Source: Rhodococcus sp. ARC_M5 (GTDB lineage Bacteria; Actinomycetota; Actinomycetes; Mycobacteriales; Mycobacteriaceae). From it: DNA of 64,000 nt. The stretch spans positions 1 to 64,000 of the forward strand of contig NZ_JALGQE010000015.1 in NCBI RefSeq assembly GCF_022810405.1, in the 5' to 3' direction. The position numbers were made by a program, and so were the translations under genes. This document shows positions 1 to 8,825 of the stretch, one piece after another (position 1 is the stretch's first letter; every line of letters begins with the position of its first letter). The notes beneath the pieces are model-generated. The model was not told the origin of the DNA, did no database searches, and was given only the letters and a program-made list of their open reading frames with translations.

Positions 1-109
1 TCCTACCGCCAACGCACCCGACCCGGAACAGTTGACCCCACCACCGACAACGAGCATCCTCAATAACGCGCCACGGTGGTCCCTACCCTCTGGCAACCAG
101 GTGGTCCCA

Positions 110-544
110 TCACCCTGGCAAGCGACAAATCGGCCGACTCAGATCAACGCCGAGCTCAGCCCACGTCTGAGTCGCGCTCACGATCGGGCTGCGCCGGGCC
201 ACCCCTGAGGTCAAGTCCCACTCGAATGCCCACGCCGAGGGCCGATCACGCAGAGGAGCCAGACGATTAGCAACCTGAACCCACACGCCATGAACGCGAC
301 CAGACACATCGTCGGCAATCGGATCAACGCCAACCGTCCGCGAACCATGACTACACCGAACAGGGCTCCCATTTCGGCACACCTGCATGACAGCATCCAG
401 TACGGCCTCGGAATCTCTACGCCAAGTATTTCGGTTGTCCTCATTCCTGGATATCTCGGAGTCGGACCCCGGTGTCATCGCGGGATCTCGTGGCGGGCCG
501 AACCCCAGGGGAGGAAGAGGGAGTAAGCCGCTCAACAGCGGCAA
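110..544 (-). pseudogene. Remnant of a DUF5593-type PAS/GAF-like gene
   Basis: The later two thirds of this frame matches the intact gene at 53586-54608. Shared blocks are VDPI-DD, VHGVWVQVAN (VYGVWVQVAH in the intact copy), PSAWAFEWDL (PSAWAFHWDL) and ELGVDLSRP (QLGVDLVRP). The frame stops right after the last block, so roughly 200 C-terminal residues present in the intact copy are missing. The N-terminal part before SEAVLDAVMQV does not align well in this frame. I read it as a truncated, diverged paralog rather than a working gene. Bases 1-109 to its left hold no gene I can support. Confidence 0.6.
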
Positions 545-630
545 GCGCCCGCATCAGCCGCGCGGGTGACCGCCTGCGGTCGCGTCGAAATGTCGCTATC
601 TGTTGTCGGGCTGGTCTCGACCGGGCCGAG

Positions 631-1440
631 TTACGTCAGTGTGTACAACGCCTGGGGGCTGGCTGCGTAGGCGGTGTCGTAGTCGACCGCGGTCAATGCC
701 TCGACGGACCCGGTTGCGGAACGCTTCTGCCAATCGGCGCCGTTGCGACTACGCCAGGCGTATCCGTCGGTGTCGATCCCCCACAGTGCATCGCCGGCAC
801 CGGCGAGCAATACCAAGTTCGGTGCGTCGAGGACAGGAGAGAATGTTCGGGCCGTGTCGGTGCTGTGCTGAAGTCCATCAGGTGTCACCGCCCATACTCC
901 GGAGCTCGTAATCGCCAACGACGCCGCGGGCGCAGCGGCGCCGGGAGTCCAGGTGGAGCCGCTGTCGGCGGAGACGAGTAGACCGGTACTGCCATCGAAT
1001 CCGACGAGGATGCGTCCATCGGCAGCCAGCGCGTGGAAGTCGACTTGTCCCTCCAGTGACCGATCCGACCACGACATTCCGCCGTCATTGCTGCTACGCA
1101 GTCCCAGTGGGTTCGCCGCCGTGCTGGATTCGCCGGGATGACCGGAGGTGAAGAGGGTATCGGTGGCCGGTACACCCGACAAACCCATGAAGTCATCGTC
1201 GGAAGAGCCGACCCTGGTCAGGTTTCCGGACGAACCGATGGCGAAGAGTCCTGTGTGGCTACCAGCGAGGACGGTGCCATCGGCGTTGACGTGCAATCCG
1301 TGCACATGAGCCAGTGAGGAGGTGAAGTCGACCACTGCCGGATCGGCCGCGCCGTCAGTCGCTGCCGGAGCGGAACATCCAACGAGGGACAGAGCTGCGA
1401 TCAGAGACGGCAGCAGGATGCGGGAAAGCGAGATGGACAT
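631..1440 (-). CDS. Exported beta-propeller lipoprotein (F510_1955/BNR-like)
   Basis: A 269-residue protein with a lipoprotein signal peptide: a charged start, a hydrophobic stretch, then the lipobox SLVGC at about residues 19-23. The rest is a repeated blade pattern with Asp-box-like motifs (SSNDGGMSW, SADSGSTW, STDTARTF, SRNGADW), typical of BNR/sialidase-type propellers without proven enzymatic activity. The HVHGLHV segment after the signal peptide is common in the F510_1955 group found in metal-resistance clusters. It lies downstream of a TACTA-N7-TAGTA dyad at 1767-1783 and a 41-codon frame at 1495-1620. Its role is unknown; a periplasmic-side metal or thiol function is an inference from context. 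Confidence 0.82.
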   Translation of the reverse strand: MSISLSRILLPSLIAALSLVGCSAPAATDGAADPAVVDFTSSLAHVHGLHVNADGTVLAGSHTGLFAIGSSGNLTRVGSSDDDFMGLSGVPATDTLFTSGHPGESSTAANPLGLRSSNDGGMSWSDRSLEGQVDFHALAADGRILVGFDGSTGLLVSADSGSTWTPGAAAPAASLAITSSGVWAVTPDGLQHSTDTARTFSPVLDAPNLVLLAGAGDALWGIDTDGYAWRSRNGADWQKRSATGSVEALTAVDYDTAYAASPQALYTLT

Positions 1441-1494
1441 AAAGTGCGGTTCTCGTTCTGTCGATGAGGGCTCGGTGATGTAATCGCTTGAGCG

Positions 1495-1620
1495 TCAACG
1501 CCAAGTGATCTCCCGGTCAGGCGCGGTGAACATGACCGGATACGGCGGCTGAGGTGGACGTGACTGCTCGGGCGGTATGTGCGGGACGACGTAGACGCAT
1601 CGACCTTCATCTCCATTCAC
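1495..1620 (-). CDS. Small hypothetical protein (41 aa)
   Basis: A GTG start (1620) preceded by GGAG in 'ttggagattaa' opens a 41-codon frame. It encodes a proline-rich, soluble peptide containing CVYVVPHIPPEQ and ending in DREITWR. The frame lies between the dyad operator at 1767-1783 and the propeller lipoprotein gene at 1440, on the same strand, so it may be the first gene of that transcript. Composition looks coding (few Arg/His runs). I do not recognise the family. Confidence 0.4.
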   Translation of the reverse strand: MNGDEGRCVYVVPHIPPEQSRPPQPPYPVMFTAPDREITWR

Positions 1621-1764
1621 TTAATCTCCAATCACTGAGGCGATGTACGAGCGCGGATCGTTCGGCGGCGAACAGCCGTGGCAGCGACATCGCACCGACG
1701 ATCGGTATCGGCTGAGTGCGAACAATTCCGACACCTTCACCCGCCTCGCCGTGGCGAGCACTCA

Positions 1765-1786
1765 ACTACTAACCAGCATAGTATTT
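1765..1786. promoter_or_regulatory. BlaI-type dyad operator 1
   Basis: TACTA at 1767-1771 and TAGTA at 1779-1783 are separated by 7 bases, the same geometry as seven other copies in the window. The only gene start it can serve is leftwards: the 41-codon frame and the propeller lipoprotein. The gene to its right (1824-2852) ends here and is read towards it. Confidence 0.75.
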
Positions 1787-1823
1787 CGGGCAGGTCAGGC
1801 CGAAGTGCCCATCCGGTTCGGTG

Positions 1824-2852
1824 TCATCGCAGATGCGCCGGTGCGTCGCCCGGGGTGATGCCGACGTGGACGTGGTCGCTGTGCACGTCGTCGGTGAAGA
1901 ATCCTGGACGGTCACCGTTGAGGTCGGTCGGACCTCCGACCTCGGTTGCGCCCAGTAGGGCTGCCGCAGTGACGAATTCGGAGATCGTTGGGTTGTTGAA
2001 GGGATCGTCGACAACGCGCCGACCGTTGATTTCTCGGATGTCCACCGCTCGTCCCACTGCGTGGTTGGACAAGCGCGGGTGCGGGAAGACGGTCTGGATG
2101 TGACCGGTGTGCATCACCTGCACTGCGTAGGTGAATCGATCGGCAAGTCCGAGCATGATCTGGAGCACATTGTTGTTGATGCGTCCGGTTCCGATGTCGA
2201 GTCGTGCAGGCTCGGAGAGCGTGATGCGAGGGCTGCTCAGCACCGACGACGCAGCGGCGGTCAGTGGTACTGGGGACCCAAGAGAGGTCAAAGGGTTGAT
2301 CTTTTCCACCGTCCAGGCCGCGCCAGCGGCGATGTCGCGCTTGAGCCGGATATCGAGTGCCATCTGCCGGGTCGTCTCAGCCGGCTGCGCGAGCGTGGGG
2401 CGTTGTAGGAGTTGGTCGAACAGCACGATCACTGCAGCACTCTCTGGACCGATTCCGGCGTACTGCGGATACACCACTCGCAGGGTGCTGGCGAGGGCCT
2501 CGTCGGGTTGAAGCAGTGCTGCCGTCGCCGCGACTTCGAGCGATACCCCTGCGGTGCGCAAGCTGTCGAGTACTCCTCCTCCCTCGCTCCAGCTGCCACC
2601 TGCTTCGAGGAAGCTCGTCGCTGCGCGTTTGATCTCGGGCATCACTTCGCCAGCTGTCGGCATCCACCGCCCCGGATTCACCGGGGCCGATGATCGACTG
2701 CTCGGTGCGCTCACGGCCGGGGACCGTGCGGGAGATGCGTTACTGCTCGGTGCGAGGCTGGGGGATTGTCTGTCGGCGGTGTTGATGGTGCAGCTGACTG
2801 TGAGCGGCAAAACCGCTGCGGCTGTGAGCAGTTGTCGACGGCTGACTGTGAT
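1824..2852 (-). CDS. Lipoprotein with M15-type peptidase-like domain
   Basis: A 342-residue exported protein. The N-terminus SRRQLLTAAAVLPLTVSC combines an RR motif with a lipobox ending in Cys. The C-terminal quarter has SNHAVGRAVDIREI and HSDHVHVG, which resemble the zinc-ligand motifs (HxxGxAxD and HxH) of M15 D,D-carboxypeptidases/VanY, so a peptidoglycan-related role is likely. No ATG, GTG or TTG fits the signal peptide. The best start is ATC at 2852-2850, six bases after AGGA in 'gaaaggaaacgcc'. It lies 50 bp after the PASTA remnant of the penicillin-binding protein gene and probably shares its transcript. Confidence 0.7.
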   Translation of the reverse strand: MTVSRRQLLTAAAVLPLTVSCTINTADRQSPSLAPSSNASPARSPAVSAPSSRSSAPVNPGRWMPTAGEVMPEIKRAATSFLEAGGSWSEGGGVLDSLRTAGVSLEVAATAALLQPDEALASTLRVVYPQYAGIGPESAAVIVLFDQLLQRPTLAQPAETTRQMALDIRLKRDIAAGAAWTVEKINPLTSLGSPVPLTAAASSVLSSPRITLSEPARLDIGTGRINNNVLQIMLGLADRFTYAVQVMHTGHIQTVFPHPRLSNHAVGRAVDIREINGRRVVDDPFNNPTISEFVTAAALLGATEVGGPTDLNGDRPGFFTDDVHSDHVHVGITPGDAPAHLR

Positions 2853-2901
2853 GGCGTTTCCTTTCGTGCGCGGGGGTCTCAAGGGTGAGTGTCGTGGGTG
2901 A

Positions 2902-3093
2902 TCACCGCGGCGGCGGTAGCGGCAGGCCGGGAATGTCGATACTGGGCGGCGCTGGCGTGGGCGTGCGGTCGGGGGCGGGGGAGCCGTCACTGATGTACAG
3001 CGTGATCAGCGATCCCGGGATCGCCGCGCCGGATGGGGATGTGCCGGTAGCGGTACCGCGAGCGCCCTGACCGGTGGTGGTGACGACGGTCAC
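2902..3093 (-). pseudogene. Detached PASTA tail of the penicillin-binding protein
   Basis: Directly after the TAG at 3096-3094 the same frame continues for 63 codons: a PASTA-like strand (VTVVTTTGQG), the helix-strand end (IPGSLITLYISDGS), then a proline-rich tail. This completes the PASTA domain that starts as VPEVSGMSQSSATSRLEAAEF in the upstream frame. It begins with GTG, but a free half PASTA domain has no obvious use. It would be made only by readthrough or reinitiation. Confidence 0.7.
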
Positions 3094-5247
3094 CTAGAAT
3101 TCTGCTGCTTCCAATCTCGATGTGGCCGACGACTGGCTCATGCCGCTGACCTCAGGTACTTGGCCGTTGGCGGAGCCGCGGACGTATTTGTCGTCGACCG
3201 GTGGCAGCTCGATGGGGCCGAAGTTCGTGGCGATTGGGTCCATCGCGTCGTACCAGGTTCGTGCGGGTTCGTTACCGCCGTAGAGGTTCCCGGAGCTGCA
3301 GGGCCGCAGTGGGAAGGAGCAGATCTGGCCCGGTGTCGGTGAGTCACCGTAGGTGTAGACGGCGGCGGCGTAGCGGTTGGTGAAGCCGAGGAAGCCCGAG
3401 GATCGGTTGGATTCGGTAGTGCCGGTTTTCCCGGACATCGGCAGCGTCCAGCCCACGGACCCGGCCGCCGATGCCGAGGTTCCTCCGGGTTGGTCGTCCT
3501 TGCTCATCGCGTTGGCGAGTGTGTTGGCCAGGCCGGGTTCGACGACCTGCTCGCACGCTTGTTGTGTGACCGGTACAGCTACACCCTCGCGGTCGGAGAT
3601 GGAGTCGATCGGGTTCGGCGGGCACCAAGTACCTCCCGAGGCGAGGGTAGCTGCGACGTTGGACAGCTCGAGCGGGTTGACCCAGGTAGGTCCGAGTGTG
3701 AACGAGCCGAGGCTTTGCTCTTTCTGGAGGTCGGCCATGCTCTGCTCGTCGAATCCAGACGAGCCGGGGAGGGTGTAGGAGCGAAGCCCTAGCCGCACTG
3801 CCATGTCGACTGTCGGTGTGACACCGACGGACTCGAGCAACTTCACGAACGCCGTGTTCGGTGATTGCGCCAGTGCGTCGGTGACCGTCAGCGCCGGTGG
3901 GTAGTTTCCGACGTTCTCCACGCAGTAAGCGCCCGCCGGGCAGTTACGCGCGCCGCCGTCGCCCAACCCCCTGACCTCGACGCGCCGGGGAACCTGCAGT
4001 GTGGCGTTGGTGCCGAGTCCGCGTTCCATCGCGGCGGCAGTGGTGAATATCTTGAAGATCGACCCGGCGCCGTTGCCTACGAGTGAATACGGTTGCGGCT
4101 GAACCGTTTCGTCGGCGTCGGCATCGAGTCCGTAGGTGCGACTACTGCCCATGGCGAGGATGCGGTGTTCGTCCTGTCCGGGTGCGACGACATTCATCAC
4201 GGTGGCGACACCGTCGAGGTCGGGATCTGTGTTCGCGGTCAGTGCGGCCTGGGTCGAGTTCTGCACCGCCGGGTCGAGAGTCGTTTTGATCAGATAACCG
4301 CCCTCGTCGATCTGCTCGCGGCTGATACCGGCGTCCTCAAGATATTGGAGTGCGTAGTCGCAGAAGAACCCTCGATCACCGGCGGCGATGCATCCACGTG
4401 GGAGGGTGTTGGGCTCGGCCAGCACCCCCAATGGCTCGGATTTGGCGGCCTCGAATTCTGCGGCTCGGTTCGGGATGGTTTCGATCATGTTGTCCAAGAC
4501 AAGGTTTCGGCGGCTTGTGACTCCCTCGACGTTGGTGTACGGGTTCAGTGCCGAACTGGACTGAACCATCCCTGCCAGCATCGCTGATTGCGTCGCCGTT
4601 AACTCGCTGGCATCGACACCGAAGTAGGTTTGCGCGGCGTCTTGGATGCCGAACGAGGCATTGCCGAACGGAACCAGGTTCAGATAGCGGGTCAATGTCT
4701 CGTCTTTGGTCAATTCTCTGTCCAAGGACAACGCCATTCGGATCTCGCGGATCTTGCGAGCCGGCGTGGTCTCGATCGCGGCACGCCGCTCGGCGTCGGT
4801 GTCAGCGACGACCAGTAATTGATAGTTCTTCACGTACTGCTGATCGAGTGTCGATGCGCCCTGCTCGACCTGCCCGCTGGTGGTGTTGGTCAAGAACGCT
4901 CGCAACGTTCCCTGCCAGTCCACGCCCTGGTGTTCTGCGAAGCGCCGGTCCTCGACGGAGACGATCGCAAGCTTCATCTCGTTGGAGATCTTCGCGCTCG
5001 GCACTTCGGAACGGCGTTGCTCGTATAGCCACGCGATCGGGTTGCCTGCCACGTCCGTCATCGTCGAGATGGCAGGAACTACGCCCTCGGCGAGTTCGCC
5101 GGAAACGTTGTCGTCGGTGTCAGCGGCGCGGTTCGAGACGTATCCCAGGCCACCGACGATGGGGAACAACACTCCTGCAAGCAGCACGCCTGCGAGCGCA
5201 GTGCATCCCACGAGTTCGAACACCGTTCGTCGGGTGCTTGACATCAT
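3094..5247 (-). CDS. Class A penicillin-binding protein, PASTA domain truncated by amber codon
   Basis: A bifunctional peptidoglycan synthase of 717 residues. It has one N-terminal membrane anchor (about residues 10-35), a transglycosylase domain with the catalytic segment VEDRRFAEHQG, and a transpeptidase domain with SIFK (about residue 395), SPN (about 462) and KTGT (about 605). It resembles actinobacterial PonA2-type proteins, which end in a PASTA domain. Here the PASTA domain breaks after EAAEF at a TAG (3096-3094), with the rest in frame downstream (2902-3093). The ATG at 5247 overlaps the stop of the acetyltransferase gene (ATGA), so translation is coupled. The catalytic domains are complete, so activity is expected even though the tail is lost. 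Confidence 0.88.
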   Translation of the reverse strand: MMSSTRRTVFELVGCTALAGVLLAGVLFPIVGGLGYVSNRAADTDDNVSGELAEGVVPAISTMTDVAGNPIAWLYEQRRSEVPSAKISNEMKLAIVSVEDRRFAEHQGVDWQGTLRAFLTNTTSGQVEQGASTLDQQYVKNYQLLVVADTDAERRAAIETTPARKIREIRMALSLDRELTKDETLTRYLNLVPFGNASFGIQDAAQTYFGVDASELTATQSAMLAGMVQSSSALNPYTNVEGVTSRRNLVLDNMIETIPNRAAEFEAAKSEPLGVLAEPNTLPRGCIAAGDRGFFCDYALQYLEDAGISREQIDEGGYLIKTTLDPAVQNSTQAALTANTDPDLDGVATVMNVVAPGQDEHRILAMGSSRTYGLDADADETVQPQPYSLVGNGAGSIFKIFTTAAAMERGLGTNATLQVPRRVEVRGLGDGGARNCPAGAYCVENVGNYPPALTVTDALAQSPNTAFVKLLESVGVTPTVDMAVRLGLRSYTLPGSSGFDEQSMADLQKEQSLGSFTLGPTWVNPLELSNVAATLASGGTWCPPNPIDSISDREGVAVPVTQQACEQVVEPGLANTLANAMSKDDQPGGTSASAAGSVGWTLPMSGKTGTTESNRSSGFLGFTNRYAAAVYTYGDSPTPGQICSFPLRPCSSGNLYGGNEPARTWYDAMDPIATNFGPIELPPVDDKYVRGSANGQVPEVSGMSQSSATSRLEAAEF

Positions 5248-6074
5248 CGTCTCGTTTCTGTCGACGGGGCAGTGCTCGCGGTCGTCCGGGTTGGTGGGAC
5301 CGACAAGGGGAGCGGAGCACGGCCGCAGCGGCCGTCTAGCTCTCGCCGGTAGGTCTGCATGGTCCGGCCATCTCGATCGAGACGGTTTCCGCTTTTCTGC
5401 CATCCGAGGCGCTCGTAGAAGCCGCCTGCATTGTCGGCCACCCCGAGATCGGTGGACAGCTCGGCGCAACGTGCACCTGCCCGCGCAGAGTCGGATTCGA
5501 ACCAGTCGAGCAACTGTGCACCCACTCCGATCCCTCGCACCCGTGGGCTCACCGCTATCGCAACGACGACGGCGACACTGTCGGCCGGGGGAGTCTCGGG
5601 TTCGCCGTTCGGCAGTGGGATGGGCCGAGCGCGCGCCACCGCTCTGCACCAGGGGCGAAGACGCGTACGAACGAACCGCATGGCGGTGCGCGGGCGGACT
5701 GCCATCGCCGCACCGGCGTGTGCAGCCAACGGCAGCACGGTCATCTTCTCGCGCAGTAGATCACCGATATGGGCATGGTGATCGAGGGTGCCGAGGAGGA
5801 ATCCGACGACGGCGCCTTCGCTATCGGTTGCGACAAGAGCGATGGCGTGTCGTCGGTTGACGAAGCTGCGGTGCCACCGGCGCAGGAACCGTGCTCCCAG
5901 CTCGGGGAGCAGGCCAATCGGTAGCTCGTCGAGGTGCAACTGCGCGCTCTGCGGTAGATCGTGCGGCCCGGCCTCGCGAAGGACGATCGCGACTCCGGGA
6001 GGAGGCGCGGCGGGGTTGGGATGAGGGAAACAAAGGTGCGGCGTAGACGATGAAACGTTGAAGAAGATATGCAT
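5244..6074 (-). CDS. GNAT family N-acetyltransferase
   Basis: A 276-residue protein. The acyl-CoA binding segment SPRVRGIGVGAQLL, followed by DNAGGFYERLGW, is the standard motif A/B pair of GNAT acetyltransferases. The N-terminal part (PHDLPQSAQLHL...LGARFLRRW) fits the first strand and helices. The ATG at 6074 gives MHIFFNV; an upstream start is possible. The stop overlaps the start of the penicillin-binding protein gene. The substrate is unknown; coupling suggests a small envelope precursor or a PBP-related substrate, which is inference. Confidence 0.8.
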   Translation of the reverse strand: MHIFFNVSSSTPHLCFPHPNPAAPPPGVAIVLREAGPHDLPQSAQLHLDELPIGLLPELGARFLRRWHRSFVNRRHAIALVATDSEGAVVGFLLGTLDHHAHIGDLLREKMTVLPLAAHAGAAMAVRPRTAMRFVRTRLRPWCRAVARARPIPLPNGEPETPPADSVAVVVAIAVSPRVRGIGVGAQLLDWFESDSARAGARCAELSTDLGVADNAGGFYERLGWQKSGNRLDRDGRTMQTYRRELDGRCGRAPLPLSVPPTRTTASTAPSTETRR

Positions 6075-6165
6075 GGCGTTGTCCTCGACGAGGCAGGCTC
6101 GCGCCCTCACCGCGGAGGCGGCGCGCGAGAAGAAAGGTGGACCGATCTGCGCAAACGCAGACCTC

Positions 6166-6597
6166 TCACACCCTCAGAAGGCATGCCGCGTCGAGCACGG
6201 ACATCGGCGCAGGGGGAGAGACCGACCTCTCAGTTGGCGACGATCTCGATGCCTGTAGACCTCGAAGCTGGTGCAGTAGCACTGTCCATCCGGTCCGGCG
6301 CAGCAACATTGCCAGCCCTAGCGCAAGGATCGCCACCGCTATGTGGACGGACCCGATCAGGGATCCGTGATTGTCGTGATGACTGGACGCGCTACCGCCG
6401 ATCCCCTCGTCCTGCTCCGGCGCCGACGTGTGCTCGATTTCCGGGACGCTCTCGATGACCGCAGCCAGCGGAGCGTGGCCGGGCTCTGCGGTGGTGTGTG
6501 CGACCTGCGACATCATCAGCACCGCCACTGCCGTGGCCGCCATGATGGACCAGAGCAGAATTCGGCGAATACACTCGCTCAACCGAATCGGACACAC
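6166..6597 (-). CDS. Histidine-rich small membrane protein (DUF6153-like)
   Basis: About 143 residues from a GTG at 6597; an ATG at 6543 is an alternative. It has an N-terminal hydrophobic segment (MAATAVAVLMMSQVAHTT), a middle loop with SHHDNHG, a second helix (VHIAVAILALGLAMLL) and a basic C-terminus ending in LLRV. The layout matches the DUF6153-like proteins at 12623 and 38560: two helices, a His/Met-rich extracytoplasmic loop and a short conserved end. It lies 91 bp upstream of the acetyltransferase gene on the same strand. Metal binding by the loop is an inference. Confidence 0.6.
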   Translation of the reverse strand: MCPIRLSECIRRILLWSIMAATAVAVLMMSQVAHTTAEPGHAPLAAVIESVPEIEHTSAPEQDEGIGGSASSHHDNHGSLIGSVHIAVAILALGLAMLLRRTGWTVLLHQLRGLQASRSSPTERSVSPPAPMSVLDAACLLRV

Positions 6598-6940
6598 ACG
6601 ACGAAAATAGCAGATCCATGTCGCCGTCTACCCGCGCTAGCGACGAATACCGTGTGCGGTGACGCCTCCAGCGTTCCATGCGGGCCGCACCCTCAACTGC
6701 CAGGCATTGTTGGGTTCGACGTTGGCGCAGGGCCGTGGTGACCCAGAGGGCGGCGGGCCCGTCATCGAGCAGGTGCGCGGCGGCGCGATCCACGGTGACC
6801 AGTACATCCTCGTAGGCCAGTCGTAGTGGCGCTCGCTCATCGAGTTGGGACATCGCGACATCCTCGATCAACTGCAGAGGGAACCGCGCCGCTTCGTACT
6901 CGGCACGCAAAACAGCTAGTGCAAGTGTGCCTGATCTCAC
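6392..6940 (-). CDS. Hypothetical protein, possibly frameshifted at its 3' end
   Basis: The first 110 or so codons read like a real soluble protein (LQLIEDVAMSQLDERAPLRLAYEDVLVTVD). The last 60 codons are Arg/His-rich and overlap the next gene (6166-6597) in another frame, which is typical of non-coding sequence. Either the true gene ends by a frameshift near 6600 or the overlap is real. I do not recognise the family. The confidence is for the N-terminal part only. Confidence 0.35.
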   Translation of the reverse strand: MRSGTLALAVLRAEYEAARFPLQLIEDVAMSQLDERAPLRLAYEDVLVTVDRAAAHLLDDGPAALWVTTALRQRRTQQCLAVEGAARMERWRRHRTRYSSLARVDGDMDLLFSSCVSDSVERVYSPNSALVHHGGHGSGGADDVAGRTHHRRARPRSAGCGHRERPGNRAHVGAGAGRGDRR

Positions 6941-7143
6941 CGCACAGGTATTACTCCGCGGGATGAAACGCGTTTGGACGGCATGAGTAGAAGAACCGAT
7001 CCGCGCCTACCGTGGGGCCGAAAGCGGCCTAAACCGAACCGCAGCCCGGCAGCGTTCCGGATGGACCAAGTACCACGTTTGTGGTTGCAGCACTTACCCT
7101 CTCGCCCAGGCGACTACCGCACACAACTGCACACGGCCCATCA

Positions 7144-7164
7144 ACTACTATGTTGCATAGTAAT
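7144..7164. promoter_or_regulatory. BlaI-type dyad operator 2 (resB promoter)
   Basis: TACTA at 7146-7150 and TAGTA at 7158-7162 with a 7-base spacer, 33 bases upstream of the GTG start chosen for resB. Its position suits repression of the cytochrome c biogenesis operon by blocking RNA polymerase. Confidence 0.8.
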
Positions 7165-7195
7165 TGAGATGCAATCGTCGAAAGGGTGTGGCGGT

Positions 7196-8821
7196 GTGAC
7201 AGCTGATCAAACCCCGGCGCTCACATCGCAGGGACGGTTACGCAGAGCAATCGCTGCGGTGCGCAACAGGTGGCGGCAACTGACCTCGATGCGAACGGCA
7301 CTGGTGCTGCTGTTTTTGCTCGCTATCGCAGCAATCCCAGGCGCCCTGCTGCCACAGCGCAATCTCAACACCCAGGCGGTTGATTCCTACATCGCAGCGC
7401 GCCCGGCTCTCGGGGCCGTCATGGACACGCTGGAATTGTTCGACGTATTCGGAAGCTTCTGGTTCACCGCCATCTACGTCCTACTGTTTGTGTCGTTGAT
7501 CGGCTGCCTGACTCCCCGAATGATCGAACACGGTAAAGCCCTTCGCGCACAGCCAGTTCGCGTACCCCGAAACCTTTCGCGACTACCGCTTCATCATTCG
7601 GGCGCTCTCGCCGGTAGCCCGAAAACCGTCATCGACGACATCGCGCCCCACTTGAGAGGGTGGCGTACTGCCGTTAGGCCCGAGCCCGATGGGGCGCTCA
7701 CCCTCTCCGCCGAGAAGGGCTATACCCGCGAAGCGGGAAACCTACTTTTTCATTTCTCGCTGATCGGTCTGCTCGCGGCCATCGCCATCGGCAAGCTCTT
7801 CGGTTACGAAGGATCGGTCATCGTCATCGCCGACAACGGGCCCGGTTTCTGCAACACCTCGCCCGCCATCTACGACTCCTTCCGGGCCGGCAACAGCACC
7901 GACGGAACCGGGCTGGAGCCGTTCTGCATCAGAGTCAAGGACTTCAACGCCGACTACCTTGAGAACGGCCAGGCAGAGATGTTCACCTCGAACATCTCCT
8001 ACCAGTCCGCCGACGACATCGCCGCAGACACCTGGCGCGACTATCAACTCAAAGTCAACGAACCCCTCCGGCTCGGAGATGAACGCATCTACCTCACCGG
8101 CCACGGATACGCCCCCGAATTCACCGTGACCTTCCCCGACGGTCAGAGTCGAACCGAGGCCCTGCAGTTCCGGCCCGACGACGCCACCACGTTCCTGAGT
8201 AGCGGGGCGTTGCGTTTCGATCCACCCGGCGGGACCTATGCCACCGCCGATGAGCGACGCCGCGGCCAGATCGCCATCGAAGGCCTCTTCGCTCCCACTG
8301 CGCAATTCAACGGAACCCTGCTCTCCTCCCGCTTCCCGGACTTGGTCGATCCTGCTGTGGCAGTGGATATCTACAAAGGAGATACCGGCCTCGACACCGG
8401 CATACCCCAGTCGATCTTCTCCCTGGACCAGGAGATGATCAACCAGGGCCGACTTGTCAAGCAGGATCGGGTGAACCTGCGTCCCGGTGAATCGACGACC
8501 CTCACCGACGGCACCAACATTCGATTCAACGGCGCCAAGGAATTCGCCAACCTGCAGGTCGGATACGACCCCGCACAGTTGTGGGTGCTCGTGTTCGCGA
8601 TCACGATGATGACCGGACTGTTGGTCTCGCTGGTGATCAAGCGACGTCGAGTCTGGTTCCGTGTACTCCCGGCCGAAACAGGCCGATCGAGCGTGGAGAT
8701 GGGCGGGCTCGCCCGTACCGATCACGCCGGATGGGGACCCGAATTCGAGACCCTCCGCACCGAAATCTGGACGCCGCGGACAAAGAACCACTCCGAGACC
8801 CTCGATACAGAAACGGTGTAG
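7196..8821 (+). CDS. resB: Cytochrome c biogenesis protein ResB
   Basis: A 541-residue membrane protein of the ResB/Ccs1 family. It is half of the system II haem exporter/cytochrome c synthetase and works with CcsB on the outer face of the membrane. Visible are paired N-terminal helices (ALVLLFLLAIAAIPGALLPQRN, then a second near FWFTAIYVLLFVSLIGCLTPR), a third helix (LLFHFSLIGLLAAIAIGKLFGYEG), a large external domain, and a last helix (LWVLVFAITMMTGLLVSLVI). The GTG at 7196 has AAAGGG eight bases upstream; an ATG at 7169 is the alternative. The next gene starts four bases after the stop. Confidence 0.92.
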   Translation: MTADQTPALTSQGRLRRAIAAVRNRWRQLTSMRTALVLLFLLAIAAIPGALLPQRNLNTQAVDSYIAARPALGAVMDTLELFDVFGSFWFTAIYVLLFVSLIGCLTPRMIEHGKALRAQPVRVPRNLSRLPLHHSGALAGSPKTVIDDIAPHLRGWRTAVRPEPDGALTLSAEKGYTREAGNLLFHFSLIGLLAAIAIGKLFGYEGSVIVIADNGPGFCNTSPAIYDSFRAGNSTDGTGLEPFCIRVKDFNADYLENGQAEMFTSNISYQSADDIAADTWRDYQLKVNEPLRLGDERIYLTGHGYAPEFTVTFPDGQSRTEALQFRPDDATTFLSSGALRFDPPGGTYATADERRRGQIAIEGLFAPTAQFNGTLLSSRFPDLVDPAVAVDIYKGDTGLDTGIPQSIFSLDQEMINQGRLVKQDRVNLRPGESTTLTDGTNIRFNGAKEFANLQVGYDPAQLWVLVFAITMMTGLLVSLVIKRRRVWFRVLPAETGRSSVEMGGLARTDHAGWGPEFETLRTEIWTPRTKNHSETLDTETV

Positions 8822-8825
8822 CGCC

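Noticed and set aside
1-208. Open plus-strand frame entering from the left edge (Pro/Ala-rich)
   Set aside because: It overlaps the DUF5593 remnant, has no start in the window and no recognisable domain.
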